Part shown: positions 17,824 to 25,896 of the stretch, in pieces
Numbering within the stretch: position 1 is the stretch's first letter
Layout of the letters: every line of letters starts with the position of its first letter
NCBI RefSeq assembly: GCF_009696265.1
Contig: NZ_VUMH01000012.1
Coordinates: 43,457-107,456 of the forward strand
Reading direction: 5' to 3'
Origin: Desulfovibrio porci
GTDB taxonomy: Bacteria; Desulfobacterota; Desulfovibrionia; Desulfovibrionales; Desulfovibrionaceae
Length of the DNA stretch: 64,000 nt
Position numbers and translations under genes: made by a program
Notes under the pieces: generated by a model
What the model saw: the letters and a program-made list of their open reading frames with translations, nothing else
Databases searched by the model: none
What the model was told of the DNA's origin: nothing

Positions 17824-18780
17824 ATGCAGCGGGAAGACATTCTGGAGCTTTTGTTCGCAACGCCCTACGCCGTCCTACGGGAACGCGCCGGACAGGCCGT
17901 GTCGTGGGAAAAGGGTTCGCACGTGCAGGTGCGGGGCCTTGTGGAATTCTCCAATGTCTGCCGGCGCAACTGCCGCTATTGCGGCTTGCGGGCGGCCAGC
18001 GGCAGGGTTGCGCGCTACACGCTCTCCAGAAACGCTATCCTGGAGGCGTCGGCCCGGGCCGTAAGCCTGGGCGCGGACACCATTGTGCTGCAATCGGGCG
18101 AATACGCCATAGAGCCACACTGGCTGGCCGGGCTGGTGGCGGACATCGGCCGCGAACTGCATGTGCCGGTGACGCTCAGCGTGGGGGAGCACCCCCACGA
18201 AGCCTACGCCCTGTGGAAAGAGGCCGGGGCCGCGCGTTTTTTGTTGAAGCACGAGACCGCCGATCCTGACCTCTATGCCCGGCTGCATCCGGGATACGAG
18301 CTTGCGGGACGTATCGGGCATCTGCGCGTGTTGCGCGAACTGGGCTATGAAGTGGGCACCGGCTTCATGGTGGGCCTGCCGGGGCAGAAGCCCGAGTCAC
18401 TGGCGGATGACATTCTGCTGGCGCGGGAACTGAACGTGTCCATGTGCGGCGTGGGGCCGTTCATTCCGCAGGCGGACACGCCTCTGGGGACGCAGCCCGG
18501 CGGTTCGGCCGAGATGACCCTGCGGGTCATGGCCGTACTGCGTCTGGCCCTGCCTTGGGCCAATATTCCCGCCACCACGGCCCTGGCCACGGTGGATGCG
18601 GTTTCAGGCCAGCGGGAGGGCCTGCTGGCCGGCGGCAACGTGCTGATGCCCGGTTTTACGCCGCCGGAATACCGTGAACAGTATTGCATTTACGACAATA
18701 AAAACCGCGTGGACATGGAGAGCGCCCGCACAGCCATTGAAGGAGCCGGACGTACGCATGCCCTGAAGGCGCTGCACTGA
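17824..18780 (+). CDS. hydE: [FeFe]-hydrogenase H-cluster radical SAM maturase HydE
   Basis: A 318-residue radical SAM protein that helps to build the azadithiolate-bearing di-iron precursor of the H-cluster. The cluster motif CRRNCRYC is near residues 44-51, followed by GLRAASG. Other blocks include VLQSGEY and FKLP-equivalent segments such as GTGFMVGLPGQ, and PFIPQADTPLG. Length is slightly shorter than many HydE proteins (about 340-350), mainly at the N-terminus. It is intact, unlike hydG. It precedes hydA in the same direction, 41 nt apart, and lies within the transposon-like unit. Confidence 0.93.
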   Translation: MQREDILELLFATPYAVLRERAGQAVSWEKGSHVQVRGLVEFSNVCRRNCRYCGLRAASGRVARYTLSRNAILEASARAVSLGADTIVLQSGEYAIEPHWLAGLVADIGRELHVPVTLSVGEHPHEAYALWKEAGAARFLLKHETADPDLYARLHPGYELAGRIGHLRVLRELGYEVGTGFMVGLPGQKPESLADDILLARELNVSMCGVGPFIPQADTPLGTQPGGSAEMTLRVMAVLRLALPWANIPATTALATVDAVSGQREGLLAGGNVLMPGFTPPEYREQYCIYDNKNRVDMESARTAIEGAGRTHALKALH

Positions 18781-18821
18781 CGTCAGGAATGTGATTCACC
18801 TGTTACCGCCAGGAGGTTGGG

Positions 18822-20078
18822 ATGCCGCGTATCGCTATGGAGCATATTGAGTATGAGTTGAATGTGCCGCCACAGGGAGCAAATGGCGACAAGATGTTTT
18901 TCGTGCAGATTGATGCGGAAAAATGCATCGGCTGCGACACCTGTCAGGAATATTGTCCCACCGGGGCGATTGTCGGAGAAACCGGCCTGGCACACAAGGT
19001 CGCCCATGTCGAACCGTGCATCAACTGCGGCCAGTGCCTGACCCACTGCCCGGAAAACGCCATTTACGAAGTGCAGACCTGGGTGCCGGAATTGCGGGAA
19101 AAACTGAAGGACAAAAACGTCAAATGCATAGCCATGCCCGCGCCTTCGGTGCGCTATGCCCTTGGCGAGGCGTTCGGCCTTGCGCCCGGCAGCGTGACCA
19201 CGGGCAAGATGCTTTCCGCCCTCAAGGCGCTGGGCTTCGCCCATTGCTGGGATACGGAATTCGCCGCCGACGTGACCATCTGGGAAGAGGCCTCGGAATT
19301 CGTGGCGCGCCTGGGCGAGAAAAAGGACCTGCCCCAGTTCACCTCCTGCTGTCCGGGCTGGCAGAAGTACGCGGAAACATTCTATCCCGACCTGTTGCCG
19401 CATTTTTCCTCCTGCAAGTCGCCCATCGGCATGAACGGTCCTCTGGCCAAAACCTATGGCGCGGAAAAACTGAAGTATGATCCCAAACAGATCTATGCCG
19501 TTTCCATCATGCCCTGCATCGCCAAAAAGTACGAAGGGCTGCGGCCCGAACTGGCCGCCAGCGGCCTTCACGACATCGACGCCACGCTGACCACGCGCGA
19601 GCTGGCCTATCTGATCCGCCAGGCGGGCATAGACTTCAACAAACTGCCCGACGGACAGCGCGACAGCCTGATGGGCGAATCCACTGGCGGCGCGACCATC
19701 TTCGGCGTGTCCGGCGGCGTCATGGAAGCGGCGCTGCGTTTCGCCTACCAGGCGGTGACCAGCCAGCGCCCCGAAACATGGGATTTCAAGCAGGTGCGCG
19801 GCCTCAAGGGTATGAAGGAGTACACCGTGACCATCAAGGGCATAGAGTTGCGCCTGGCCGTGGTGCACGGGGCCAAACGCTTTGCCAAGATCTGTGACGA
19901 GGTCCGCGCCGGGAATTCCCCGTACCACTTTATTGAGTTCATGGCCTGTCCAGGCGGCTGCGTCTGCGGCGGCGGCCAGCCGATCATGCCGACCTTGCTG
20001 CAGAATGCGGAGCGCAAGGCGACCAGTCTGTTCGCGGGCCTCAAAAAACGTCTTGCCGACACCAACCCCAGCGCATAG
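18822..20078 (+). CDS. hydA: Periplasmic [FeFe] hydrogenase large subunit
   Basis: A 418-residue catalytic subunit closely resembling D. vulgaris HydA. Two N-terminal 4Fe-4S motifs (Cys35, 38, 41, 45 and Cys66, 69, 72, 76) form the electron wire. The H-cluster motifs are complete: L1 TSCCPGW (174-180), L2 MPCIAKK (230-236) and L3 [13 protein letters not shown] (374-386, Cys376 and Cys380 as cluster ligands). It oxidises or evolves hydrogen and is exported together with HydB, which carries the Tat signal. AGGAGGTT precedes ATG 18822. Activity needs the HydE, HydF and HydG products; the local hydG is frameshifted. Confidence 0.97.
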   Translation: MPRIAMEHIEYELNVPPQGANGDKMFFVQIDAEKCIGCDTCQEYCPTGAIVGETGLAHKVAHVEPCINCGQCLTHCPENAIYEVQTWVPELREKLKDKNVKCIAMPAPSVRYALGEAFGLAPGSVTTGKMLSALKALGFAHCWDTEFAADVTIWEEASEFVARLGEKKDLPQFTSCCPGWQKYAETFYPDLLPHFSSCKSPIGMNGPLAKTYGAEKLKYDPKQIYAVSIMPCIAKKYEGLRPELAASGLHDIDATLTTRELAYLIRQAGIDFNKLPDGQRDSLMGESTGGATIFGVSGGVMEAALRFAYQAVTSQRPETWDFKQVRGLKGMKEYTVTIKGIELRLAVVHGAKRFAKICDEVRAGNSPYHFIEFMACPGGCVCGGGQPIMPTLLQNAERKATSLFAGLKKRLADTNPSA

Positions 20079-20086
20079 GAGGCGGT

Positions 20087-20461
20087 ATGTCCATACTTAT
20101 GAGCACACGGCGCGGATTTTTAAAAGGAGCCTGTATCCTGTCCGGCGGATTGCTGCTGGGCGTCCGCACGGTCAACAAGGCCTATGCGGCCGTCAAGGAA
20201 ATCAAGGATTACATGCGCGACCGCGCCAGCGCCGTCTACAAGGCCGATGCGGCTTTTCCCAAGCGGGCCTCCCAGGACAACGCGCAGGTCAAGGCCCTGT
20301 ATGATTCCTGGCTCGGCAAGCCGCTGGGACACAAATCGGAAGAACTGCTCCACACCAAGTGGTTTGACAAATCGAAAGGTCTTAAAGCGCTTGTCGCCGC
20401 AGGTGAATACCCCAATCCTCGCCACAAGGAATTCGCGGGCGACACCTATCCGTACGAATAA
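20087..20461 (+). CDS. hydB: Periplasmic [FeFe] hydrogenase small subunit
   Basis: A 124-residue protein with a twin-arginine signal (STRRGFLKGACILSGG) that exports the HydAB heterodimer to the periplasm by a hitch-hiking mechanism. The mature part is helical and wraps around the large subunit in Desulfovibrio enzymes; the C-terminal segment includes LGHKSEELLHTKWFDKS. It starts 8 nt after hydA behind AGGAGG. Length and order are as in D. vulgaris. Intact. Confidence 0.95.
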   Translation: MSILMSTRRGFLKGACILSGGLLLGVRTVNKAYAAVKEIKDYMRDRASAVYKADAAFPKRASQDNAQVKALYDSWLGKPLGHKSEELLHTKWFDKSKGLKALVAAGEYPNPRHKEFAGDTYPYE

Positions 20462-20621
20462 GCCTCCGGCCTTTCCGCCTGGGGGCTGATACGCACAGTC
20501 CCCTTCCCAGACCCAGGCCGACGCGGTTTTGCCCGACCGCGTCGGCCGTCCTGAATTTCCGGCGGCCGCAAAGCGCGGCCCCCTCCCTTTCGCACCCTCT
20601 CCCCCCATAAGGAGCAGTTCA

Positions 20622-21863
20622 ATGATGGAAACGCCCAAGGGGCTGCGTCTGCACATCGCCCTTTTCGGCCGCCGCAATGTGGGCAAGTCCTCATTGCTCA
20701 ACGCCCTGACCGGACAGCAGGTGTCCATCGTGTCGGATACGCCCGGCACCACCACCGACCCTGTGGAAAAAACGCTGGAAATGGCTCCCCTGGGACCGGT
20801 TGTTTTTCTGGACACTGCGGGTTTGGATGACGCGGGCGAACTGGGAGAACTGCGGACGGAACGCAGCCTGCGGGTCATGCAGCGGGCCGACGTGGCCCTT
20901 CTGGTGACGGAAGGCGAAAGCTGGGGAGAGCACGAAGCCCGGATTGCCGCCCTGTTGCGTGAGCGGGAAATCCCTTTTGCCGTGGTGCAGAACAAGGCGG
21001 ATGCATACCCGGCCGCGCCTGGACGGGCGCACGGGCCGGGAGTTTTGGAAGCCAGCGTGTCCGTTATCCGCGCCTCGGCCCGCGACGGCCTCGGACTCGC
21101 CGAAGTGCGCGCGGCCCTGGAGCGCCTTGCGCCGGAGCGTGCCCTGCACCAGCCCCCTTTGCTCAGCGACCTGCTGCCGGACAAAGGCGTGCTGGCCTTG
21201 GTGGTACCCATTGATACGGGCGCGCCCAAGGGACGGCTTATCCTGCCGCAGGTGCAGGCCATCCGCGACAGTCTGGACGGCCGCAAACTCTGCATGGTGG
21301 TGACGGAAGAGGAGCTGCCCGACGCGCTGGGACGTCTCAGGCACGCGCCGGATTTGGTGGTCTGCGATTCCCAGGTGGTGCACAAGGTCGACCGGGACAC
21401 GCCGTCCGATATCCCCATGACAACCTTTTCCGTGCTTATGGCCCGGTTCAAGGGGGATCTGACCGCGCTGGCCCAAGGAGCCGGGGCGCTTACCCGGCTT
21501 ACGCCCGGCGACGCGGTGCTGATTCAGGAAGCCTGCTCCCACCATCCGCAAAAGGACGATATCGCCCGCGTCAAGCTACCGCGTCTGCTGCAAAAGCTGG
21601 CCGGAGGCGAACTGCGGATCGCCTGGAGCGCGGGCAAGGAATTTCCGGAATATGACGGCGCTTACAAGGCCGTGGTGCACTGCGGCGGCTGCGTCATCAC
21701 GCGCGGGCAGATGCTGGCCCGCCTGCGCGCGGCCGCGGCCTCGGGTTGCCCCATGACCAATTACGGCATGGCCATTTCCTTGGCGCAGGGGGTGCTGCGC
21801 CGGGAGCTGTCGCCCTTTCCCGATGCCCTGCGCGCCTTTGAGGCGGCATGCGCGCATCCCTGA
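20622..21863 (+). CDS. hydF: [FeFe]-hydrogenase maturation GTPase HydF
   Basis: A 413-residue scaffold protein that receives the di-iron precursor made by HydE and HydG and delivers it to HydA. N-terminal GTPase motifs: GRRNVGKSS (P-loop), a TTTD-type switch, DTAGLDD and NKAD. The C-terminal cluster-binding motif is present as CSH near EACSHHPQ, plus HCGGC about 45 residues later. ATG 20622 has AAGGAG upstream; an upstream extension from 20529 lacks similarity. The IS481 remnant begins just beyond its stop, and the unit ends about 700 bp further. Confidence 0.94.
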   Translation: MMETPKGLRLHIALFGRRNVGKSSLLNALTGQQVSIVSDTPGTTTDPVEKTLEMAPLGPVVFLDTAGLDDAGELGELRTERSLRVMQRADVALLVTEGESWGEHEARIAALLREREIPFAVVQNKADAYPAAPGRAHGPGVLEASVSVIRASARDGLGLAEVRAALERLAPERALHQPPLLSDLLPDKGVLALVVPIDTGAPKGRLILPQVQAIRDSLDGRKLCMVVTEEELPDALGRLRHAPDLVVCDSQVVHKVDRDTPSDIPMTTFSVLMARFKGDLTALAQGAGALTRLTPGDAVLIQEACSHHPQKDDIARVKLPRLLQKLAGGELRIAWSAGKEFPEYDGAYKAVVHCGGCVITRGQMLARLRAAAASGCPMTNYGMAISLAQGVLRRELSPFPDALRAFEAACAHP

Positions 21864-21924
21864 ATATCTCGTGCCTGTGGAGAAATAACCGTCGGAATAA
21901 AATGCAAAAAGAAACTTCATGGCT

Positions 21925-22522
21925 ATGCCGCCCTGGAAGCGTCATCCACGCAGACATGCAGGTATTCTCAACCCGGCCGACGACGGCGGACTTGCCGCGT
22001 TCCCGCTTTCCTGTTTTACCAAGTCGTGTTATGTTCAGATGAAGCATTTGTCTCGGCTTCTCCCTCTGGTAGCGTCGGACCGGTTCTTTTCCCTCCAGTG
22101 AAGAAAGACGAGAGCAGCCGAGTTGTGCAAGAACCGGAACACACTGCTACGCCCCAGCCGCAAAGCAATCGCGTCGCCGGTCAAGCGCTCCTTGCGCAGA
22201 GCCGGGACACAACCGACTTCATATTCCGTCAGCTTGCTCTGGCAATGCTTGGGCCGAGAACTTCTGTCAATAAGGTTCGCAGCGCCTCACTGACGGTAAC
22301 GGCTCATCTATTTCCTGGCGGTTCGCAAGCTTACCCTAAATCCCGCCACCGCTATTTCGGCAGGGGCGGAGCCCATTCGCCGGATCATTTCCTCTCGACC
22401 TCCGGCCGTCAGTTTGGCATTTTTATGGCTGTTCACCTTTTCCCTCAGCCGGTTTGCTGTTGCTGTGGCAACTCCAGCCATACCGATTTAAGGGAGGGTG
22501 AACAACCTATTGAAACATTACA
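21925..22522 (-). pseudogene. IS481-family insertion sequence remnant, right copy
   Basis: On the minus strand, the IS end TGTAATGTTTCAATAGG is followed by the same start as the left copy (NSHKNAKLTAGGREEMIRRM). Frameshifted pieces of an IS481 transposase follow: AEIAVAGFRVSLRTARK (helix-turn-helix), a DRSSRP-type block, KPRQMLHLNITRLGKTG, and EYLHVCVDDASRAA (21926-21967), which includes catalytic-core residues. In-frame stops and frame changes make it non-functional, and the C-terminal third is missing near the hydF stop. Confidence 0.8.
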
Positions 22523-22545
22523 TCTAGGCAATAAATAAAGATTTT

Positions 22546-22573
22546 TTAGATGCGTCTGCCCTGTAGCCGCCCC
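22546..22573 (+). repeat. Right boundary of hydrogenase island: 18-bp terminal inverted repeat plus 10-bp direct repeat
   Basis: TTAGATGCGTCTGCCCTG (22546-22563) is the exact reverse complement of the left 18-mer, and TAGCCGCCCC (22564-22573) repeats the left 10-mer in direct orientation. The trpB promoter begins 9 bp further. Confidence 0.88.
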
Positions 22574-22582
22574 GCCCCGCTC

Positions 22583-22612
22583 TTGACATCTCCTTTGCAA
22601 AAACGACAGAAT
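22583..22612 (+). promoter_or_regulatory. Sigma-70-type promoter of trpB
   Basis: TTGACA (22583-22588), an 18-bp spacer and CAGAAT (22607-22612). It lies just outside the right end of the transposon-like unit, so the insertion spared it. Confidence 0.5.
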
Positions 22613-22643
22613 GAAAAATTATGTTCCAGTGAAGGAGAAGAGC

Positions 22644-23864
22644 ATGAGCCAACACATTACCCTTGGCGGCAAACCCGACAGCCGGGGCTTTTTCGGCGCG
22701 TATGGCGGCCAGTACGTGCCAGAGCCGGTCAAGGCCCGCCTGGACGAACTGTCCGGCGCTTTCGACGCGGCCCTGAACGACGCATCGTTCCAGCGCGAGC
22801 TGGAATACCTGTTTGTGCATTACACGGGACGTCCCAGCCCGGTGTTCCATTGCGCCAATCTCAGCCGCATGCTGGGCGGGGCGCAGATCTGGCTCAAGCG
22901 CGAGGATCTGAACCATCTGGGCGCGCACAAGATCAACAACACCCTGGGGCAGTGCCTGCTGGCCAAACGCATGGGCAAAAAGCGGGTCATCGCCGAAACC
23001 GGGGCCGGTCAGCACGGCGTGGCCACGGCGGCGGGCGCGGCGCTCATGGGTCTGGACTGCACCATCTGCATGGGCGAAGTGGACATTGAGCGCCAGCATC
23101 TGAATGTGGTCCGCATGGAAATGCTGGGCGCGCGCGTGCTGCCCGCCACAAGCGGCCAGCGCACGCTCAAGGAGGCCGTGGACGAAGCCCTGGCCGTGTG
23201 GGTCAATGATCCGGAGATGTTCTACGTGCTGGGCTCGGCTGTGGGGCCGCATCCCTATCCTTATATGGTGCGTCACTTCCAGTCCGTCATCGGACGCGAG
23301 GCCAGGGCCCAGATGCTTCAGGAACTGGGCCGTCTGCCCGACGTCTGTCTGGCCTGCGTGGGCGGCGGTTCCAACGCCATCGGCATGTTCGCCGGTTTTC
23401 TGGACGACATGGAAGTGCGCCTCATGGGCGTGGAACCCGGCGGACGCGGCACGGCCTACGGCGAGCACGCGGCCTCGCTCTGCCTGGGCGAGCCGGGCGT
23501 GCTGCACGGCTTCAATTCCTACATGATCAAGAATGCCGAGGGCGAGGCGGGCGAGGTCTATTCCATTTCCGCCGGTCTGGATTACCCCTCGGTGGGTCCG
23601 GAACACGCCCAGCTCAAGGATCTGGGCCGGGCGGAATACGTCAGCGTCACGGATCAGGAAGCTCTGGATGCCTTTTTCTCCCTGTCCCGCCATGAAGGCG
23701 TGATCCCGGCGCTGGAATCCTCGCACGCTCTGGCCCAGGCCATCAAGATGGCCCCGGCCATGTCTTCGGACAAGGTGCTGCTGGTCAATCTTTCGGGCCG
23801 GGGCGACAAGGACGTGACCCAGGTGGCGGCCCTGATGCGCGCTGCGCGCAAGGAGAACGCCTGA
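22644..23864 (+). CDS. trpB: Tryptophan synthase beta chain
   Basis: A 406-residue PLP enzyme that condenses indole with serine to give tryptophan. The PLP lysine lies in GAHKINNTLGQ, followed by ETGAGQHG and the glycine-rich phosphate loop CVGGGSNAIG. ATG 22644 has AAGGAG upstream and matches the family N-terminus; the longer frame from 22611 is not supported. No trpA is adjacent, so the gene is separate from the trp operon. Before the hydrogenase island inserted, it must have followed the proA-nadD-TPR operon directly. Confidence 0.95.
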   Translation: MSQHITLGGKPDSRGFFGAYGGQYVPEPVKARLDELSGAFDAALNDASFQRELEYLFVHYTGRPSPVFHCANLSRMLGGAQIWLKREDLNHLGAHKINNTLGQCLLAKRMGKKRVIAETGAGQHGVATAAGAALMGLDCTICMGEVDIERQHLNVVRMEMLGARVLPATSGQRTLKEAVDEALAVWVNDPEMFYVLGSAVGPHPYPYMVRHFQSVIGREARAQMLQELGRLPDVCLACVGGGSNAIGMFAGFLDDMEVRLMGVEPGGRGTAYGEHAASLCLGEPGVLHGFNSYMIKNAEGEAGEVYSISAGLDYPSVGPEHAQLKDLGRAEYVSVTDQEALDAFFSLSRHEGVIPALESSHALAQAIKMAPAMSSDKVLLVNLSGRGDKDVTQVAALMRAARKENA

Positions 23865-23901
23865 GGCGGAGAGGGCCTCGGATGTTCCTTGCGGAGGCGC
23901 C

Positions 23902-24828
23902 ATGCGCGTTGTGATTTTGGGCGGCACGGGCTTTATCGGCTCGGCCCTGGTCAAGGCCCTGTTGCGGGCCGGACATGATGTGACCATAAGCGGCCGCGGC
24001 CGCCGTTCCCAAACGGACGGCGGCCCGGCATATGCCCAATGGGACGGCCGCAGCCCGCGTGACCTGGCGGAAATCTGCCGGGGCGCGGCGGCTGTGGTCA
24101 ACCTGTTGGGCGAAAATATCGGGGCCGGGCGCTGGACCAGAGCCCGGCGCGAAGCCATTGTACAGAGCCGCGTTTGCGCGGGCCGCGCCGTGGCGGACGC
24201 CTTCGCCCTGCTGAAGAAGGACGGGGCCGCCCCACCGGCAACGCTGATTCAGGCGTCGGCCTCGGGCTGGTACGGGCTCTGGCCCGATCTGGCCACGGCC
24301 CCGGACTCTACGGAAGACGCCCCGGCGGGATCGGGCTTTCTGGCCGATGTGGCTCGCCAATGGGAGGCTTCCTCCGCGCCGGTGGAAGCCCTGGGCGTGC
24401 GGCGGGTCCGCATCCGCACCGCGCCGGTGCTGGGCAAGGGCGGCGGAATCCTGACAAAAATGCTGCCCCTCTACCGTTGGGGCCTGGGCGGCCCGGCGGG
24501 CAGCGGCCGCCAGCCTTTCCCCTGGATTCACCTGGATGATGAAGCCGGGGCCGTTCTTTTTCTGCTGGAACATCCGCAGATCAGCGGCCCCTGCAATCTC
24601 TGCGCGCCGGAACAGGTCGACGCGGCCGGTTTTGCCCGCGCTCTGGGCCGGACCCTGCGCCGCCCGGCCCTGTTCAGAATCCCCGCCTTTGCGCTGCGTC
24701 CGGCTTTGGGCCGGATGGCCGAGGAACTGCTGTTCAACGGCCAGCGCTGCGCGCCGCGCGTTCTGCTGGAAGCGGGCTATGTCTTCCGTTACCCGGATCT
24801 GGACGGAGCCCTGCGGGCCAGCATATAG
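23902..24828 (+). CDS. TIGR01777-type NAD-dependent epimerase (SDR family)
   Basis: A 308-residue extended SDR protein. The N-terminal Rossmann motif GGTGFIGSALV is clear. Further family blocks are NLLGENIGAGRWT, a QASASGWYG segment around the catalytic Tyr, and a C-terminal DUF1731-type region (FNGQRCAPRVLLEAGYVFRYP). E. coli YfcH is the best-known relative; its substrate is not known. It starts 37 nt after trpB behind TGCGGAGG and probably shares its transcript. Confidence 0.88.
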   Translation: MRVVILGGTGFIGSALVKALLRAGHDVTISGRGRRSQTDGGPAYAQWDGRSPRDLAEICRGAAAVVNLLGENIGAGRWTRARREAIVQSRVCAGRAVADAFALLKKDGAAPPATLIQASASGWYGLWPDLATAPDSTEDAPAGSGFLADVARQWEASSAPVEALGVRRVRIRTAPVLGKGGGILTKMLPLYRWGLGGPAGSGRQPFPWIHLDDEAGAVLFLLEHPQISGPCNLCAPEQVDAAGFARALGRTLRRPALFRIPAFALRPALGRMAEELLFNGQRCAPRVLLEAGYVFRYPDLDGALRASI

Positions 24829-24884
24829 CAATTTTCTTGCACAGCACCGAACAGCCCCGCCCTTGCGTGGAAAGGAGGAAGAGC

Positions 24885-25769
24885 ATGCGGGATCCGTTGA
24901 AAAATTTCTGGCGTCAACCGCCTCAAGGCTATGATCAGGATACAGCGGGAAGAACCGGGGAACAGCTTGCGCGCTGGGAAAAAATCTGCGGCTTCAAACT
25001 TCCGGCGCTGTACAAAGCGCAACTGCGCTTGCAAAACGGCGGCCTGCCTTGGCCCCAGGCCTATGTTCATGGTGGTGTTGCCGAATGCCTGTTCATCAAT
25101 TCCGGGGAACTTGACGGCATCCCGGCGAACGAAAAATACTGCTCCCTGGATGAGGTTTACGGCAAGGAAGAAATGGAAGAGGTTCTGGGCAAGGACTGCC
25201 GCCAGGAACGTCTGTATGTGCTTTCCTGGGTTGACGGGCACAATGTGCTTTGTCTTGATTACGGCATGACGCAGGAAACACCGCGGCAGGAGCCGGAAGT
25301 TTGCTATTTTGAAACTGACGGATTTGAAGAAGTTTTTCGGGTACCGTCTTACGATGTCTTTATGGAACGCCTGGTTTATTCCGTTGCCTGCTACGAAGGC
25401 TGCTGGCATCTCGGCATAAAAACGGGCCTGCTTTCGCAGGACGTTTTGGCGGAGCACTGCGCGCGGGCGCTGGGCATTCCCCTGAAGAGGCGTGAGGACG
25501 ACCGGTACGGCTGGTTTAATTTTGACGCATGGTACGGCGTCGTTGTTCCGGAATATGAAGGGCGGGAGTTGCGCTGCGCGCTCTCGCCCAATCGTTTCAA
25601 CGCCGGTACCTGGCTTTTTCCGGACAGCCGTGAATATTCCTTTATCCTGGAAATCGACTTTGAAGAAACTTCGGATCAGGACGTGGCCGAAAGCCGTATC
25701 CTTCTTGAAAGCATGGTGAAAAAACTGCGCTCGGACGCCGTGGAGCTTGCATTCCTCATGCCGGAATGA
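24885..25769 (+). CDS. SUKH/SMI1-KNR4 domain protein
   Basis: A 294-residue protein. The N-terminal half shows a SUKH-fold pattern: LARWEKICGFKLPALYKAQLRL followed by QNGG, then acidic and aromatic strands (LYVLSWVDGHNVLCLDYG). Such domains are frequent in immunity proteins of contact-dependent or polymorphic toxin systems. The C-terminal half (about 190-294) is not recognised. GGAGG precedes ATG 24885. No toxin gene is adjacent, so it is an orphan here; its codon use is less GC-biased than that of its neighbours, which suggests acquisition. Role unproven. Confidence 0.68.
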   Translation: MRDPLKNFWRQPPQGYDQDTAGRTGEQLARWEKICGFKLPALYKAQLRLQNGGLPWPQAYVHGGVAECLFINSGELDGIPANEKYCSLDEVYGKEEMEEVLGKDCRQERLYVLSWVDGHNVLCLDYGMTQETPRQEPEVCYFETDGFEEVFRVPSYDVFMERLVYSVACYEGCWHLGIKTGLLSQDVLAEHCARALGIPLKRREDDRYGWFNFDAWYGVVVPEYEGRELRCALSPNRFNAGTWLFPDSREYSFILEIDFEETSDQDVAESRILLESMVKKLRSDAVELAFLMPE

Positions 25770-25812
25770 GGGCCGGCGACTGTCTTTGCCGGACGGGGCA
25801 TGAAAGAAGACA

Positions 25813-25847
25813 AAAGCGGGATTCGGGCCAAGCCTGAATCCCGCTTT
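25813..25847. terminator. Bidirectional terminator between SUKH gene and peroxidase gene
   Basis: Perfect 12-bp arms AAAGCGGGATTC and GAATCCCGCTTT. The minus-strand exit is U-rich (TGTCTTCTTT), so it best serves the peroxidase gene. Confidence 0.75.
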
Positions 25848-25896
25848 CGCTTCGGCGCGCCGCAACGCGCTTCAGGATTTTCAATAAAAAAACATC

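Larger units (their letters stand above)
14712..22563. mobile_element. Transposon-like unit carrying hydG-hydE-hydA-hydB-hydF
   Basis: A 7,852-bp unit bounded by perfect 18-bp terminal inverted repeats (CAGGGCAGACGCATCTAA) and flanked by a perfect 10-bp direct repeat (TAGCCGCCCC). Its cargo is the five-gene [FeFe]-hydrogenase and maturation set. Decayed IS481-family sequences lie inside both ends in inverted orientation. No intact transposase that could use the outer ends is present, so the unit is now non-autonomous. A 10-bp duplication is seen with some IS4-group elements, but the family of these ends is not identified here. The left 550 bp (14730-15276) contain only repeat A and short palindromes, and no gene. 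Confidence 0.8.
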
